Shown: piece by piece, positions 37,016 through 45,352 of the stretch | Layout: the number at the start of each line of letters is the position of its first letter | Position numbering within the stretch: the first letter of the stretch is position 1 | Assembly: GCA_005776885.1 (NCBI GenBank) | Contig: SXOD01000037.1 | Span: 1-46,712, forward strand | Direction of reading: 5' to 3' | DNA length: 46,712 nucleotides | Origin: Planctomycetia bacterium | GTDB taxonomy: Bacteria > Planctomycetota > Phycisphaerae > Phycisphaerales > SM1A02 | Position numbers and translations under genes: made by a program | Notes under the pieces: generated by a model | What the model saw: only the letters and a program-made list of their open reading frames with translations | What the model was told of the DNA's origin: nothing | Database searches by the model: none

Positions 37016-37966
37016 ATGATGCAGGCGCTCATCCTCGGCAACTTTGACGGGGTCCACCTCGGGCATCTCGCACTGGTGGCTGCTGCTCGCGAAGCGGTCG
37101 GTGTGACGGGTTCGGTCAGGGTTCTCGTGCTGCATCCGCATCCCGCGGAGGTGCTCGGGAGGTCGACGTACCCTCGGCTCACGGGGCTCTCCGAGCGACT
37201 GGAACGACTCTTGGCGGGGGGGGTGGACCACTCCGGGGTGCTTCCGGTCACCCCAGAGTTCATGGCCACCCCACCCGAGGCGTTCCTTCGCGAACTCTGG
37301 CTGCGGGAGCGGTTCGATGTCCTCGTCGAGGGTCCAGACTTCCGATTCGGGTTGGACCGCGGGGGGGACCTATCGCTGGCGAGGAAAGTGGGGGAGGAAC
37401 TCGGATTCATTGTCGTAGAAGTTCCTGAAAAAGTGATCGATATTGCCACAAATGTGTCGATTGCACCTCGATCATCCGTGATCCGTAGAGAACTTGCTTC
37501 TGGGAATCTAGAGGTGGCGGCAAGACTGTTGGGTCGATCATGCGGCATCCGAGGAGTGGTCCAACGCGGGGCCGGTCAAGCTCGCCTCTTGGGGTGGCCT
37601 ACCGCAAACATTGACCCAGCAGGACTTTGTGTGCCTCCCGTCGGCGTGTTTGCCGGTGCAGGCCGCCCAGTCGGGGCACCGACATGGCATCCTGCCGCGA
37701 TCCATCTTGGCCCCCGTCCCAGCCAACCCGGGCTGGGTGACTCGCTCGAGGCTGTGCTCCTTGGGGTCGATGCCCTTCCCCTTCAATCCGCCGCTGGATT
37801 GGTCCCTGCCGTTGGGGAGTACGGGTGGTCCCTGGAACTCCAGTTCCATCGACGCCTTCGAGACATCAAGAAGTTCTCGGACGTTGGGGCACTCCAGGCA
37901 CAGATCCGGGAAGATGCCCGCCTGGCCGTCGCCCAGTTCGGTGCACGCTGCTCGATCGCCCCATGA
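37016..37966 (+). CDS. ribF: Bifunctional riboflavin kinase/FAD synthetase
   Basis: 316 residues starting MMQALILGNFDGVHLGH; the second ATG gives the same protein one residue shorter. The N-terminal adenylyltransferase has GNFDGVHLGH, EGPDFRFG and SSVIRRELASGNLEVAARLLG. The C-terminal kinase has GWPTANI (for GFPTANL), a Glu in LEAVLLG and LRDIKKFSDVGALQAQI, so it is complete. It makes FMN and FAD. Its coding DNA has runs of eight and seven G and a less GC-rich patch (37425-37520). The stop overlaps the nrnA start (ATGA). Confidence 0.92.
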   Translation: MMQALILGNFDGVHLGHLALVAAAREAVGVTGSVRVLVLHPHPAEVLGRSTYPRLTGLSERLERLLAGGVDHSGVLPVTPEFMATPPEAFLRELWLRERFDVLVEGPDFRFGLDRGGDLSLARKVGEELGFIVVEVPEKVIDIATNVSIAPRSSVIRRELASGNLEVAARLLGRSCGIRGVVQRGAGQARLLGWPTANIDPAGLCVPPVGVFAGAGRPVGAPTWHPAAIHLGPRPSQPGLGDSLEAVLLGVDALPLQSAAGLVPAVGEYGWSLELQFHRRLRDIKKFSDVGALQAQIREDARLAVAQFGARCSIAP

Positions 37967-39018
37967 CCACCTATCACTCGACGACAACCCCCGCCTCACT
38001 GGCGGCACGCCTCCGGACGGCCAAGCGAGTCGCGGTACTGACGCACGCCAAGCCCGACGGTGATGCGATGGGATCCGTGCTCGGCTTGGTCCGAGCCCTT
38101 CGATGCTGCCATGTCTCCGCGACTGGCTTCTTGGTCGGTCCCATCGACCCCAACCTCCTGGCGTTGGCGCGCGCGGGCGAGGTCGATGTGGTGCGCGACG
38201 CCACGTCGATCGGAGAGCCGGACGTGATCGCCATCGTGGATACCGGAGCGTGGTCGCAGGTCGAGCCACTTGGGGATTGGCTTCGTGCTCGGGCTGATCG
38301 CATCGTGGGCATCGACCACCACGCGCGTGGCGACGATGTCGCGCCGATGCGCCTGGTCGACTCCACGGCCGCCAGCGCCACGCAGGTCTTGCTGACGGTG
38401 ATCGATGAGCTCGGTGCTTCCTTGACGTTTGGCGGAGACGATTCGGGGCGATTCTCCGTGGCGGAAGCTCTCTTCACCGGCCTGGCGACCGACACGGGCT
38501 GGTTCCGTTTTTCCTCAGCCGGCGAACCGGTCTTCCACGTCGCGGGCCGGCTCCTCGGCGCGGGCGTGGACAAGCAGGGGCTCTTGCAGCAACTTGAGGA
38601 GAACGAACGCCCGTCGCGGTTGGTGGCGACAGGACTGGCGCTCCGATCCATCCAATGGCTCGCCGGCGGCCGCGTGGCCATCATGCAGCTCTGTCCCGCG
38701 GATCTTGCTGCGGCGGGGGCGCAACCGGAGGACCTTGGAGGGATCGTGAACGTCCCGATGTCTGTCGGTTCGGTCGTGATGAGCGTCTTGCTCACCGAAG
38801 CTGAGCCTGGCCTCACCAAGATCTCATTCCGGAGCAAGCCGAGGCAGTGCGGAGCCCCTTGGTTCGACGTGAACAAGCTGGCCGCACAGTTTGGCGGCGG
38901 TGGCCATGTGCAAGCGGCCGGCGCACGCATTGCCGGCCCGATCGCCGTCGCGGCCATGCAGGTGCAGGCCTGCGTGGAATCGGCGGCCGCGGCACTTGGC
39001 GTCGGGGCCGACGCGTAG
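37963..39018 (+). CDS. nrnA: NrnA-like DHH-family phosphoesterase (oligoribonuclease/pAp phosphatase)
   Basis: 351 residues. DHH motifs are THAKPDGDAMGS, AIVDTG and GIDHHARGDD, each with metal ligands; the C-terminal DHHA1 domain has GGGGHVQAAGARI. NrnA-type enzymes degrade very short RNA and dephosphorylate 3'-phosphoadenosine 5'-phosphate. In many genomes nrnA lies next to ribF, rbfA and truB, so the ribF-nrnA pair here is normal. The ATG is in the four-base overlap with ribF. DisA-like cyclic-dinucleotide hydrolases (GdpP) share the DHH domain but also carry PAS/GGDEF parts, absent here. Confidence 0.9.
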   Translation: MTTYHSTTTPASLAARLRTAKRVAVLTHAKPDGDAMGSVLGLVRALRCCHVSATGFLVGPIDPNLLALARAGEVDVVRDATSIGEPDVIAIVDTGAWSQVEPLGDWLRARADRIVGIDHHARGDDVAPMRLVDSTAASATQVLLTVIDELGASLTFGGDDSGRFSVAEALFTGLATDTGWFRFSSAGEPVFHVAGRLLGAGVDKQGLLQQLEENERPSRLVATGLALRSIQWLAGGRVAIMQLCPADLAAAGAQPEDLGGIVNVPMSVGSVVMSVLLTEAEPGLTKISFRSKPRQCGAPWFDVNKLAAQFGGGGHVQAAGARIAGPIAVAAMQVQACVESAAAALGVGADA

Positions 39019-39027
39019 ACTTCTCCC

Positions 39028-39456
39028 ATGATTCATCGATTGGTCCCGACGTTGCCCGTCATGCGTGTCGGCGCGATGGGCATCGGCTTTGGCATCGGCA
39101 TCGGCATCGGCATCGCACTCTGTTGCCCGGCGTGCACAGCTTCTGAGCACGATGCTGCCGCGCCGACGCCAGCTGCCGCGACCACCTTGCACGAGGTCCG
39201 GTTCCAGGTCGACGGGATGCACTGCGGTTCTTGCGCCGAAGCGATCACGGCGGAACTGGCCACGGACGCTGCACGCCAAAACATCGCCGTCTCGCACGAG
39301 ACGAGGGTGGCAGTGTTCTTTGTCGAGGGCGATGCCCCTGGAGCAGCAACCGCAGCAGCCAAGTCCGTTCAGGCACTCGGCTTCGTCGTGACTCCGTTGG
39401 CGCCCGGGGCACCGGCTGGCCCCGTGGTGACTTCCTCCGGCGCCTCGAAGGAGTGA
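39028..39456 (+). CDS. Lipoprotein-like protein with heavy-metal-associated (HMA) domain
   Basis: 142 residues. The N-terminus (about 1-37) has a hydrophobic core with a GIGIGIGIA run and then ALCCPACTAS, which contains cysteines suitable for lipidation, though the lipobox is not standard. An HMA fold follows at about 54-130: RFQVDGMHCGSCAEAI, with the metal-binding CxxC (CGSC), and a C-terminal strand (SVQALGFVVTPL). Such domains bind copper(I), zinc or mercury. An envelope metal carrier is inferred. The coding sequence has four perfect GGCATC repeats. It lies 9 bases after nrnA. Confidence 0.78.
   Translation: MIHRLVPTLPVMRVGAMGIGFGIGIGIGIALCCPACTASEHDAAAPTPAAATTLHEVRFQVDGMHCGSCAEAITAELATDAARQNIAVSHETRVAVFFVEGDAPGAATAAAKSVQALGFVVTPLAPGAPAGPVVTSSGASKE
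39091..39114 (+). repeat. Four perfect tandem copies of GGCATC
   Basis: In-frame hexamer repeats encode GIGIGIGI in the leader of the HMA-domain gene; a fifth GGCATC lies at 39079-39084 after one altered unit. Changes in copy number would keep the frame. Confidence 0.95.
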
Positions 39457-39617
39457 TGGCGATCCTTCCAGCTGGCTGCTCGGCAGCCGCGCCAGTCCAT
39501 GGATGGCGGGCCAGTTGAGGCGCAATTCCGGCCAAAGGTGTCCGAATCGGTTGCCTCCGGCTGGAAGCAACCTATGTTCTCTCGTCCCTCCACCGACGTG
39601 CGGGGCGGAGTTTTTCG

Positions 39618-41708
39618 ATGGCCAAGACCAAGTCCAAGATCAAGACTGCCGTCAGTATCCAGCTGTTCGCCCTCCTCGCGGTCGTTGCATTGCCGCTCAT
39701 CACGGCGGCCCGCGCCCAGGCGCAAGACCAATCGGTCGCCCGTCGATGGAACGAGCTGCTGCTGGAATCGATCCGCAACGACTACGCGCGGCCGACCGTT
39801 CACGCGCGCAACCTCTATCACATGTCGATGGCGATGTGGGACGCCTGGGCCGCCTTCTCGCCCACGGCAGACCCGATCCTTTTCCAAGAGCGGTACATCC
39901 TGGACTTCCCGGAGCCCGCTCGCGAGGAAGCGGTCTCGTACGCGGCGTACCGGCTCCTCACCTGGCGGTTCCAGAACAGCCCCGCCTATGCGGAGATGAA
40001 GCCGCAGTATGACGCCTTGATGGTGTCACTCGGCTACGACCCCGCCTACAGCGGCACCGCGGGAAGCGACCCGGCCGCCGTCGGCAACCGTGTCGCATGG
40101 CAGGTGATCGCCTACGGCATCAACGACAACAGCAACGAACTCAAGAGTTACGCCAACCGCCATTATGAGCCGGTGAACCCGCCGCTCATCGTGGTGCTTC
40201 CAGGCAACCCCACCATGAGCCAGCCCACGCGGTGGCAGCCGCTGGCGCTGGACTACTTCGTTGACCAGGCGGGGCAGATCATCCCGGGGGGCTACCCGGA
40301 GTTCCTCTCGCCAGAGTGGGGGCAGGTCAAGTCCTTCGCCCTCTCCAACGACGATCGATCGATCCACACCCGTGACAACTTCGACTACTGGGTCTTCCAC
40401 GATCCCGGGGCGCCGCCCTCATTTGAGTCGGACCTCGCCGCGTACCGCGAGACGTTTGAGATGGTCTTGGTGTGGTCCGGGCACCTGGACCCCAGCGACG
40501 GCGTGATGATCGACGCCTCTCCCAACACGATCGGCAACCTGAGCGTCCCAACGGACCCCGCCGATTGGATGGCCGCCTACGACTACATCGATGGCGGCGA
40601 CGCGAGCGCCGGATACGCCGCCAATCCTGTCACGGGCCAGCCCTACCCGACCCAGATGGTGGCTCGTGGCGACTACGCGCGCGTCCTCGCGGAGTTCTGG
40701 GCGGATGGCCCGGCCAGCGAGACACCTCCCGGCCATTGGTTCGTGCTCCTCAACGATGTCATCGATTCCCCCGGATTCGTCCGCCGCATGGGTGGCGAGG
40801 GCGAAGTCCTGGACCCGCTGGAGTTTGACGTGAAGGCCTACCTCATGATGGGTGGTGCGATGCACGACGTCGCCATCACCGCGTGGGGCATCAAGGGTTG
40901 GTACGACTATGTGCGACCCGTGAGCGCGATCCGCCTGATGTGCCAGGCTGGGCAGTGCAGCGATCCGTCGCAACCCAGTTACCACCCGGCTGGGCTCAAT
41001 CTCCACCCGGGCGCGGTCGAAGTCGTGACGGAAGCGACTACGGCCACGGGGCAGCGGCACGAGCACCTGCGAGGCCACGAGGGCAAGATCGCCGCGAAGG
41101 CGTGGCGCGGGCCGGACTACATCACCAATCCCGCCACGGATGAAGCGGGAGTCGGCTGGATCCTGGCCGAAAACTGGTGGCCCTACCAGCGGCCCAGCTT
41201 CGTCACGCCACCTTTCGCGGGATTCGTGAGCGGACACAGCACCTATTCACGATGCGCCGCCGAACTGATGACGCTGATGACTGGTTCGCGATACTTCCCT
41301 GGCGGACTTGGCGAGTATGTCTGCGCGAAGGACCAGTTCCTCGTGTTCGAGGATGGTCCCAGCAACGATGTCCGGCTCCAGTGGGCCAGCTACCAAGACG
41401 CCAGCGACCAGTGCTCGCTCTCGCGCATCTGGGGCGGCATCCACCCGCATGTGGACGACATCCCCGGCCGGCTCATCGGGATGGAGATTGCGCCCGATGT
41501 CTGGGCCAAGGGGCAGGAACTCTTCAATGTCTCGCCGTGCCCGGCGGATGCAACGGGTGACCACCGTGTCGATGGCGCGGATGTCGCGGCCTTGCTGGCC
41601 TCGTGGGGGCCATGTCCCGCAGGGTGCGCGGCCGATGTGAACGATGACCTGGCCATCGACGGGCAGGACCTGTCGATCATCCTCGGTTCGTGGGGCTGGT
41701 GCGAGTGA
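39618..41708 (+). CDS. Secreted vanadium-haloperoxidase-like (PAP2 family) protein with dockerin-like repeats
   Basis: 696 residues. A basic start and hydrophobic helix (about 1-36, ending AARAQAQ) form a signal peptide; a GGCGGAG ribosome site precedes the ATG. The vanadate/phosphate pocket motifs of the family are visible in order: YDYVRPVSAIRL (with Arg), FVSGHSTYS (as PSGH), and SRIWGGIHPHVDD (SR...GxH...D). The C-terminal ~60 residues carry two calcium-loop-like units (DATGDHRVDGADVAALLASWG and DVNDDLAIDGQDLSIILGSWG) flanked by cysteines, like the ends of the B12-linked secreted protein. It is probably an exported haloperoxidase or acid phosphatase; true activity is open. Confidence 0.83.
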   Translation: MAKTKSKIKTAVSIQLFALLAVVALPLITAARAQAQDQSVARRWNELLLESIRNDYARPTVHARNLYHMSMAMWDAWAAFSPTADPILFQERYILDFPEPAREEAVSYAAYRLLTWRFQNSPAYAEMKPQYDALMVSLGYDPAYSGTAGSDPAAVGNRVAWQVIAYGINDNSNELKSYANRHYEPVNPPLIVVLPGNPTMSQPTRWQPLALDYFVDQAGQIIPGGYPEFLSPEWGQVKSFALSNDDRSIHTRDNFDYWVFHDPGAPPSFESDLAAYRETFEMVLVWSGHLDPSDGVMIDASPNTIGNLSVPTDPADWMAAYDYIDGGDASAGYAANPVTGQPYPTQMVARGDYARVLAEFWADGPASETPPGHWFVLLNDVIDSPGFVRRMGGEGEVLDPLEFDVKAYLMMGGAMHDVAITAWGIKGWYDYVRPVSAIRLMCQAGQCSDPSQPSYHPAGLNLHPGAVEVVTEATTATGQRHEHLRGHEGKIAAKAWRGPDYITNPATDEAGVGWILAENWWPYQRPSFVTPPFAGFVSGHSTYSRCAAELMTLMTGSRYFPGGLGEYVCAKDQFLVFEDGPSNDVRLQWASYQDASDQCSLSRIWGGIHPHVDDIPGRLIGMEIAPDVWAKGQELFNVSPCPADATGDHRVDGADVAALLASWGPCPAGCAADVNDDLAIDGQDLSIILGSWGWCE

Positions 41709-41721
41709 CGCCGCGGAACGC

Positions 41722-43035
41722 CTAGAGGACCCGCCGGCCCGCCACGAATGCGGCCGTGGCCTTCCCGCGCACGGCGACTCCCTCAAACGGGCAGTTGCGG
41801 CTCTTGGACCGGAATGCCGCCGCCCGAATGGTCCATTCGAGGGCCGGGTCAATGACCGTCAGGTCCGCGGGTCCTCCCTCCCCAAGCGCGCCGAGGCCGA
41901 TCGAGTCCAGGCCGAGCAGGCGTGCGGGGTTGATCGTCAGGAGTGCGACGAGCCGAGGCCAGTCAATGGCCCCCGACGCAACCAGTGCCTTGACGTAGAG
42001 CGCCAACGCGCTTTCCAAGCCGATGATGCCGAATGGCGCACTGGAGAAATCGAGTGCCTTCTCGTCGGCGGAGTGGGGAGCATGGTCGGTGGCCAGGACA
42101 TCAATCGATCCGTCCGCGACGCCCGCGAGCAAGGCGTCCACGTCCGCTCGCGGCCGAAGCGGCGGATTCATCTTGGCGTTGGTGTCAAATCCATCGCACG
42201 CCTCGTCCGTGAGCAAGAGATGGTGTGGGGAGGCTTCGCCGCTCACCGGTTCGCCCATCGCGCGGGCGCGCCGGAGGATGTCGACTGTCCCGCCTGACGA
42301 CACATGCTGGACGTGATACCGGGCCCTGATTCCCCGATTGAGCCGCACGTCGCGCTCCACCATGAGTTCCTCGGCCACCGAAGGCCATCCTCCCAGCCCC
42401 AGCCGTGCGCTGACGGCGCCGGCGTGCATGACACCCCCGGCACTCAGCGTCCGCTCCTGTGCGTGCTGCATGAAGACCTTGCCTACCGACGCGCAGGTGG
42501 CCAGCACCTTCTGCATCATGGAGGCACTTTCGATCCCATCGCCATCATCCGTGAACGCCACCGCGCCTTCCGCGGCCATCGAGGCCATCGGCGCCAGTCG
42601 CTCGCCCTTTCGGCCTTCCGTTGCCGCGCCAGCCACGAAGACGCGCGTGCGTCCTGCGACTGCCGCTCGCTGGTGCACAAAGGCAACGAGTGCGGCGTTG
42701 TCCAGGCAGGGCGACGTATTCGGCATGCAGCAGACGGTCGTGAATCCGCCCGCGGCGGCTGCCGCCACGCCCGTGGCGATCGTTTCCTTGTGTTCGCCGC
42801 CGGGCTCGCGCAGGTGGACGTGCGGGTCGATGAGCCCCGGGCAGACGATCAGCCCCTCGCACTCCAGCACTTCAATCCCCGCACCGGCGGCGATCGTCCC
42901 GGGCATCGTCGAGATCGACTGGACACGGCCACCCGCCAGTAACACGTCTCCGGTGGCATCCAGTCCACTGGCGGGGTCGATGACCCGTCCGCCTCGGAGA
43001 AGCGTCGTTCGCGAGTCCAGTGCCGTGGCTGCCAT
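41722..43035 (-). CDS. pyrC: Dihydroorotase
   Basis: 437 residues, the class I length. It cyclises carbamoyl-aspartate to dihydroorotate in pyrimidine synthesis. The binuclear zinc site is seen as PHVHLREPG, and in the C-terminal LATDHAPHSADEK with the catalytic aspartate. Substrate blocks are GFTTVCCMPNTSP and GIIGLESALALYV. A less common MQHAQE replaces the usual HCED histidine region. Alternative family membership (allantoinase or hydantoinase) is less likely, given the PNTSP and NPAR blocks. The start is MAATALDSRTTLLRGG. It faces the haloperoxidase-like gene with 13 bases between. Confidence 0.93.
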   Translation of the reverse strand: MAATALDSRTTLLRGGRVIDPASGLDATGDVLLAGGRVQSISTMPGTIAAGAGIEVLECEGLIVCPGLIDPHVHLREPGGEHKETIATGVAAAAAGGFTTVCCMPNTSPCLDNAALVAFVHQRAAVAGRTRVFVAGAATEGRKGERLAPMASMAAEGAVAFTDDGDGIESASMMQKVLATCASVGKVFMQHAQERTLSAGGVMHAGAVSARLGLGGWPSVAEELMVERDVRLNRGIRARYHVQHVSSGGTVDILRRARAMGEPVSGEASPHHLLLTDEACDGFDTNAKMNPPLRPRADVDALLAGVADGSIDVLATDHAPHSADEKALDFSSAPFGIIGLESALALYVKALVASGAIDWPRLVALLTINPARLLGLDSIGLGALGEGGPADLTVIDPALEWTIRAAAFRSKSRNCPFEGVAVRGKATAAFVAGRRVL

Positions 43036-43079
43036 GTGGCGGGGATCCTAAGCCATCGAGGCTCAGCCACTTCCCAAGC

Positions 43080-43113
43080 AAAAAGCGGCCCGCCTTTCGG
43101 CGAGCCGCCTTTG
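43080..43113 (-). terminator. Intrinsic terminator after the cysteine-rich gene
   Basis: On the minus strand, GCGGC-T-CGCC-GAAA-GGCG-G-GCCGC forms a strong hairpin (43085-43108 region) followed directly by five U (43084-43080). It lies 60 bases after the stop of the cysteine-rich lipoprotein and 45 bases before pyrC, so pyrC should have its own promoter. Confidence 0.8.
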
Positions 43114-43172
43114 GAGTCATGACTGCTCAATACGTTCCGAGACAGTGAACTCAACGCAACGACGATTGGCGA

Positions 43173-43517
43173 TCAGCCCTCGGCGTTGGCCTTCTTGGAG
43201 CAGCAACCGCCAGCCTTCTTGGTGGCGCAGTCGCTGGTGCCGCTGACCGCGCCGGGGGCGGCGTCGGACGCGACGGGCTGGCCGGTGATCGGGCAGGTGC
43301 CCGCGGCCTTCTTGTCGGCGCACTTGGACGGATCGGCGCACTTGGCGGGATCGCAGGCCTCGCCCTTGGTCAGGCAGCAGCTGGGGTCGCCAGCGGGCTT
43401 GCCCTTGCAACAAGCGGAGCCGACGGCACCGGGGGCGGCGCTGTTGGTGGTCGAGGTGGAATCGCAGGCGGCGAGGCCGCAAAGGATGGCAACGGCGAGA
43501 ACGGAACGAAGCTTCAT
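43173..43517 (-). CDS. Small cysteine-rich lipoprotein
   Basis: 114 residues from MKLRSVLAVAILCGLAACDS. A typical lipobox (LAAC) gives a lipidated mature protein of about 95 residues. Twelve or so cysteines fill it: GSACCKGK, PSCCLTK, ACDPAKCADPSKCADKK, GTCPITGQPV, DCATKKAGGCCSKK. The pattern suggests metal binding; CPITGQPV resembles the CP(V/I)(M/T)G motif of YHS-type metal proteins, a guess. AGGAG (43525-43529) seven bases before the ATG decides the start, since the frame is open for ten more codons. It is divergent from uvrC and ends before a strong terminator. Confidence 0.8.
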   Translation of the reverse strand: MKLRSVLAVAILCGLAACDSTSTTNSAAPGAVGSACCKGKPAGDPSCCLTKGEACDPAKCADPSKCADKKAAGTCPITGQPVASDAAPGAVSGTSDCATKKAGGCCSKKANAEG

Positions 43518-43542
43518 GGAGTATCTCCTGTAGTCAATCGAT

Positions 43543-43566
43543 GGCACTGGCGTACGTTCCAGTGCC
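43543..43566. promoter_or_regulatory. Perfect inverted repeat between the Cys-rich gene and uvrC
   Basis: GGCACTGG (43543-43550) and CCAGTGCC (43559-43566) are perfect eight-base arms around the loop CGTACGTT. It lies in the leader of the cysteine-rich gene, about 26 bases upstream of its ATG, and about 105 bases before the uvrC ATG. It may be an operator or a mRNA-stability hairpin. No U-run follows on either strand. Confidence 0.55.
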
Positions 43567-43670
43567 CAGAGCCGTAATGTAGTCGGGCCGAGGCGGAGAA
43601 GTTCGACAAGTTTGTCCGAAAATATTCCTTGGCCGCGTTCGTGGTTCCTTCAACTTCCATCCCACACGAA

Positions 43671-45029
43671 ATGACGCCCCAGCAGCGACAGCGCCTCGAC
43701 GACCTGCTCACGCGCGCTCGGGCGCTGGAGCCAGTCCCGGGGGTCTACATCCTCAAGGCGGGGGATGGGCGGGTCCTCTACGTCGGGAAGGCGCTTCGGC
43801 TCCCGGACCGAGTCTCGAGCTACTTCCAGCCAAGCGCAGACCTGGGGGATCGCAAGCAGCCGATGCTCGCCGAGGTTGGCTCATTCGACGTCATCGAGTG
43901 CGAGTCGGAGTGGGAAGCCCTCCTCACCGAGGCTCGCCTCATCAAGGACCTTCACCCGCCCTACAACGTCATGCTGACGGACGGGAAGACCTTTCCGTAC
44001 CTGGTGGTCACGACGCGCGACGAGTTTCCCGGTGTCTACTTCACCCGCGAGCCGACGGCCGAGCAGTTCCGAGGGGGCCGCCTGTACGGGCCCTTCTTGC
44101 GAGCGGGCGACTTGCGCCACGCCGTGCAGGTGCTCCAGCGGATCTTCCGATTCCGCACCTGCGAGATGCGCATCCGCGAAGATGATCCCGGCAATCGATC
44201 GTTTCGCCCATGTCTCCTCCACGACATTCACCAGTGCACCGCGCCTTGCGCCGGGCGGATCTCGCGTGAGGCGTATCGCGCGGACCTGGAACGCTTCCTT
44301 CGATTCCTTGGAACCAAGCGGACCTCGCTCGTGAGGGAGTTGGCGAAGGACATGGAGGCGGCCTCCAAGGATCGACGCTACGAGGAGGCGGCCGCGCTTC
44401 GCGACCAAGTCCGCGCGATCGAGCGTCTCGGCCTTGGCGAAACACCACGTGGCGATCCATCGATGGATTGGCCCGCCGAAATGACGGTGTTTGCCTCCGA
44501 CCCCGAGGGTTGCATGGAGGAACTTCGCGATGCGTTGGGGGCCGGCGAGCGGCTCCGCTGCATCGAGTGCATCGACATCGCGCACCTGGCCGGGAACGAG
44601 ACAGTCGGCAGCAAGGTGTGCTTCATCGATGGGCGGCCGTTCAAGGAGGGGTACCGCCGATACCGGGTGCGCCAGGCTGGCAACGACGACTTCGCCGCGA
44701 TGCGCGAGATAGTGTCCCGCCGGTACCGCGAGGCGGGCGAGGGCCGCGAACTCTTCCCCGACCTCATCTTGCTGGACGGCGGCGCGGGGCAGCTCTCGGC
44801 AGCCATGGAGATGTTTGCGCAGATGGACCTGCGGCCGCCGCTCGTCGCCAGCCTGGCCAAGCGCGAGGAAGTGCTGCACCTGCCTGGGCGCGACGAGCCG
44901 ATCAGGCTGCCCAAGCGCCACAAGGGTCTCCGGCTCTGCATGGCGATTCGCGACGAGGCCCACCGATTTGCGCAGCACTACCACCACATCCTCCGCTCGA
45001 AGCGTGTGCTGGAGGAGGGGAGCTCATGA
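43671..45029 (+). CDS. uvrC: UvrC-family excinuclease subunit without C-terminal HhH domain
   Basis: 452 residues from MTPQQRQRLDD; the full UvrC is about 600. An upstream in-frame TTG (43629) is possible but less likely. The GIY-YIG nuclease is PGVYILK...VLYVGKA (23-41). The four iron-sulfur cysteines are all present: C164, C181, C189 and C193 (TCEMRI, RPCLLHDIHQCTAPC). A UVR motif (KDRRYEEAAALRDQVRAIE) follows, then the RNase-H-like nuclease with ECIDIAH, LILLDGGAGQL and RDEAHRFAQHYH. The sequence stops shortly after, so the helix-hairpin-helix pair that binds DNA is missing. The stop overlaps the DUF167 gene (ATGA). Confidence 0.9.
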   Translation: MTPQQRQRLDDLLTRARALEPVPGVYILKAGDGRVLYVGKALRLPDRVSSYFQPSADLGDRKQPMLAEVGSFDVIECESEWEALLTEARLIKDLHPPYNVMLTDGKTFPYLVVTTRDEFPGVYFTREPTAEQFRGGRLYGPFLRAGDLRHAVQVLQRIFRFRTCEMRIREDDPGNRSFRPCLLHDIHQCTAPCAGRISREAYRADLERFLRFLGTKRTSLVRELAKDMEAASKDRRYEEAAALRDQVRAIERLGLGETPRGDPSMDWPAEMTVFASDPEGCMEELRDALGAGERLRCIECIDIAHLAGNETVGSKVCFIDGRPFKEGYRRYRVRQAGNDDFAAMREIVSRRYREAGEGRELFPDLILLDGGAGQLSAAMEMFAQMDLRPPLVASLAKREEVLHLPGRDEPIRLPKRHKGLRLCMAIRDEAHRFAQHYHHILRSKRVLEEGSS

Positions 45030-45352
45030 GTGAGCCCGCAGCAGGCACATGGCCGCCGTGGGTCGTCGCCGAGTCAGCCGCCTCGTGCGTGCTGCGCATC
45101 AAGGTCGTCCCTGGCGCACGACGCTCTGAAGTGGCGGGGGTGCTGGGGGACCGCTTGAAGGTTCGTGTCGCGGCCCCACCGGAAGATGGAAAGGCCAACC
45201 ACGCGGTGGTGGTGCTGTTGGCCGACGAACTTGGAATCGCCGCGCGGTGCGTGGAAGTGGCCGCTGGCCACGGCCAACCGCAGAAGTCGCTGCGCGTCGC
45301 CTTGCCGGCGGAGGCCGTCGCGGCTCGGTTGGGACCTCGGCTAGGCGGGTGA
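45026..45352 (+). CDS. DUF167 (YggU-family) protein
   Basis: 108 residues from an ATG in the four-base overlap with uvrC. The family signature is clear: LRIKVVPGARRSEVAGVLGD...LKVRVAAPPEDGKANHAVVVLLADELG, and GHGQPQKSLRV (shown in parts). The function of the family is unknown. It ends 12 bases inside the convergent ftsH gene. Confidence 0.9.
   Translation: MSEPAAGTWPPWVVAESAASCVLRIKVVPGARRSEVAGVLGDRLKVRVAAPPEDGKANHAVVVLLADELGIAARCVEVAAGHGQPQKSLRVALPAEAVAARLGPRLGG

Noticed and set aside
43518..43670. Riboswitch or small RNA before the Cys-rich gene
   Set aside because: Apart from the inverted repeats no conserved riboswitch landmark could be matched.
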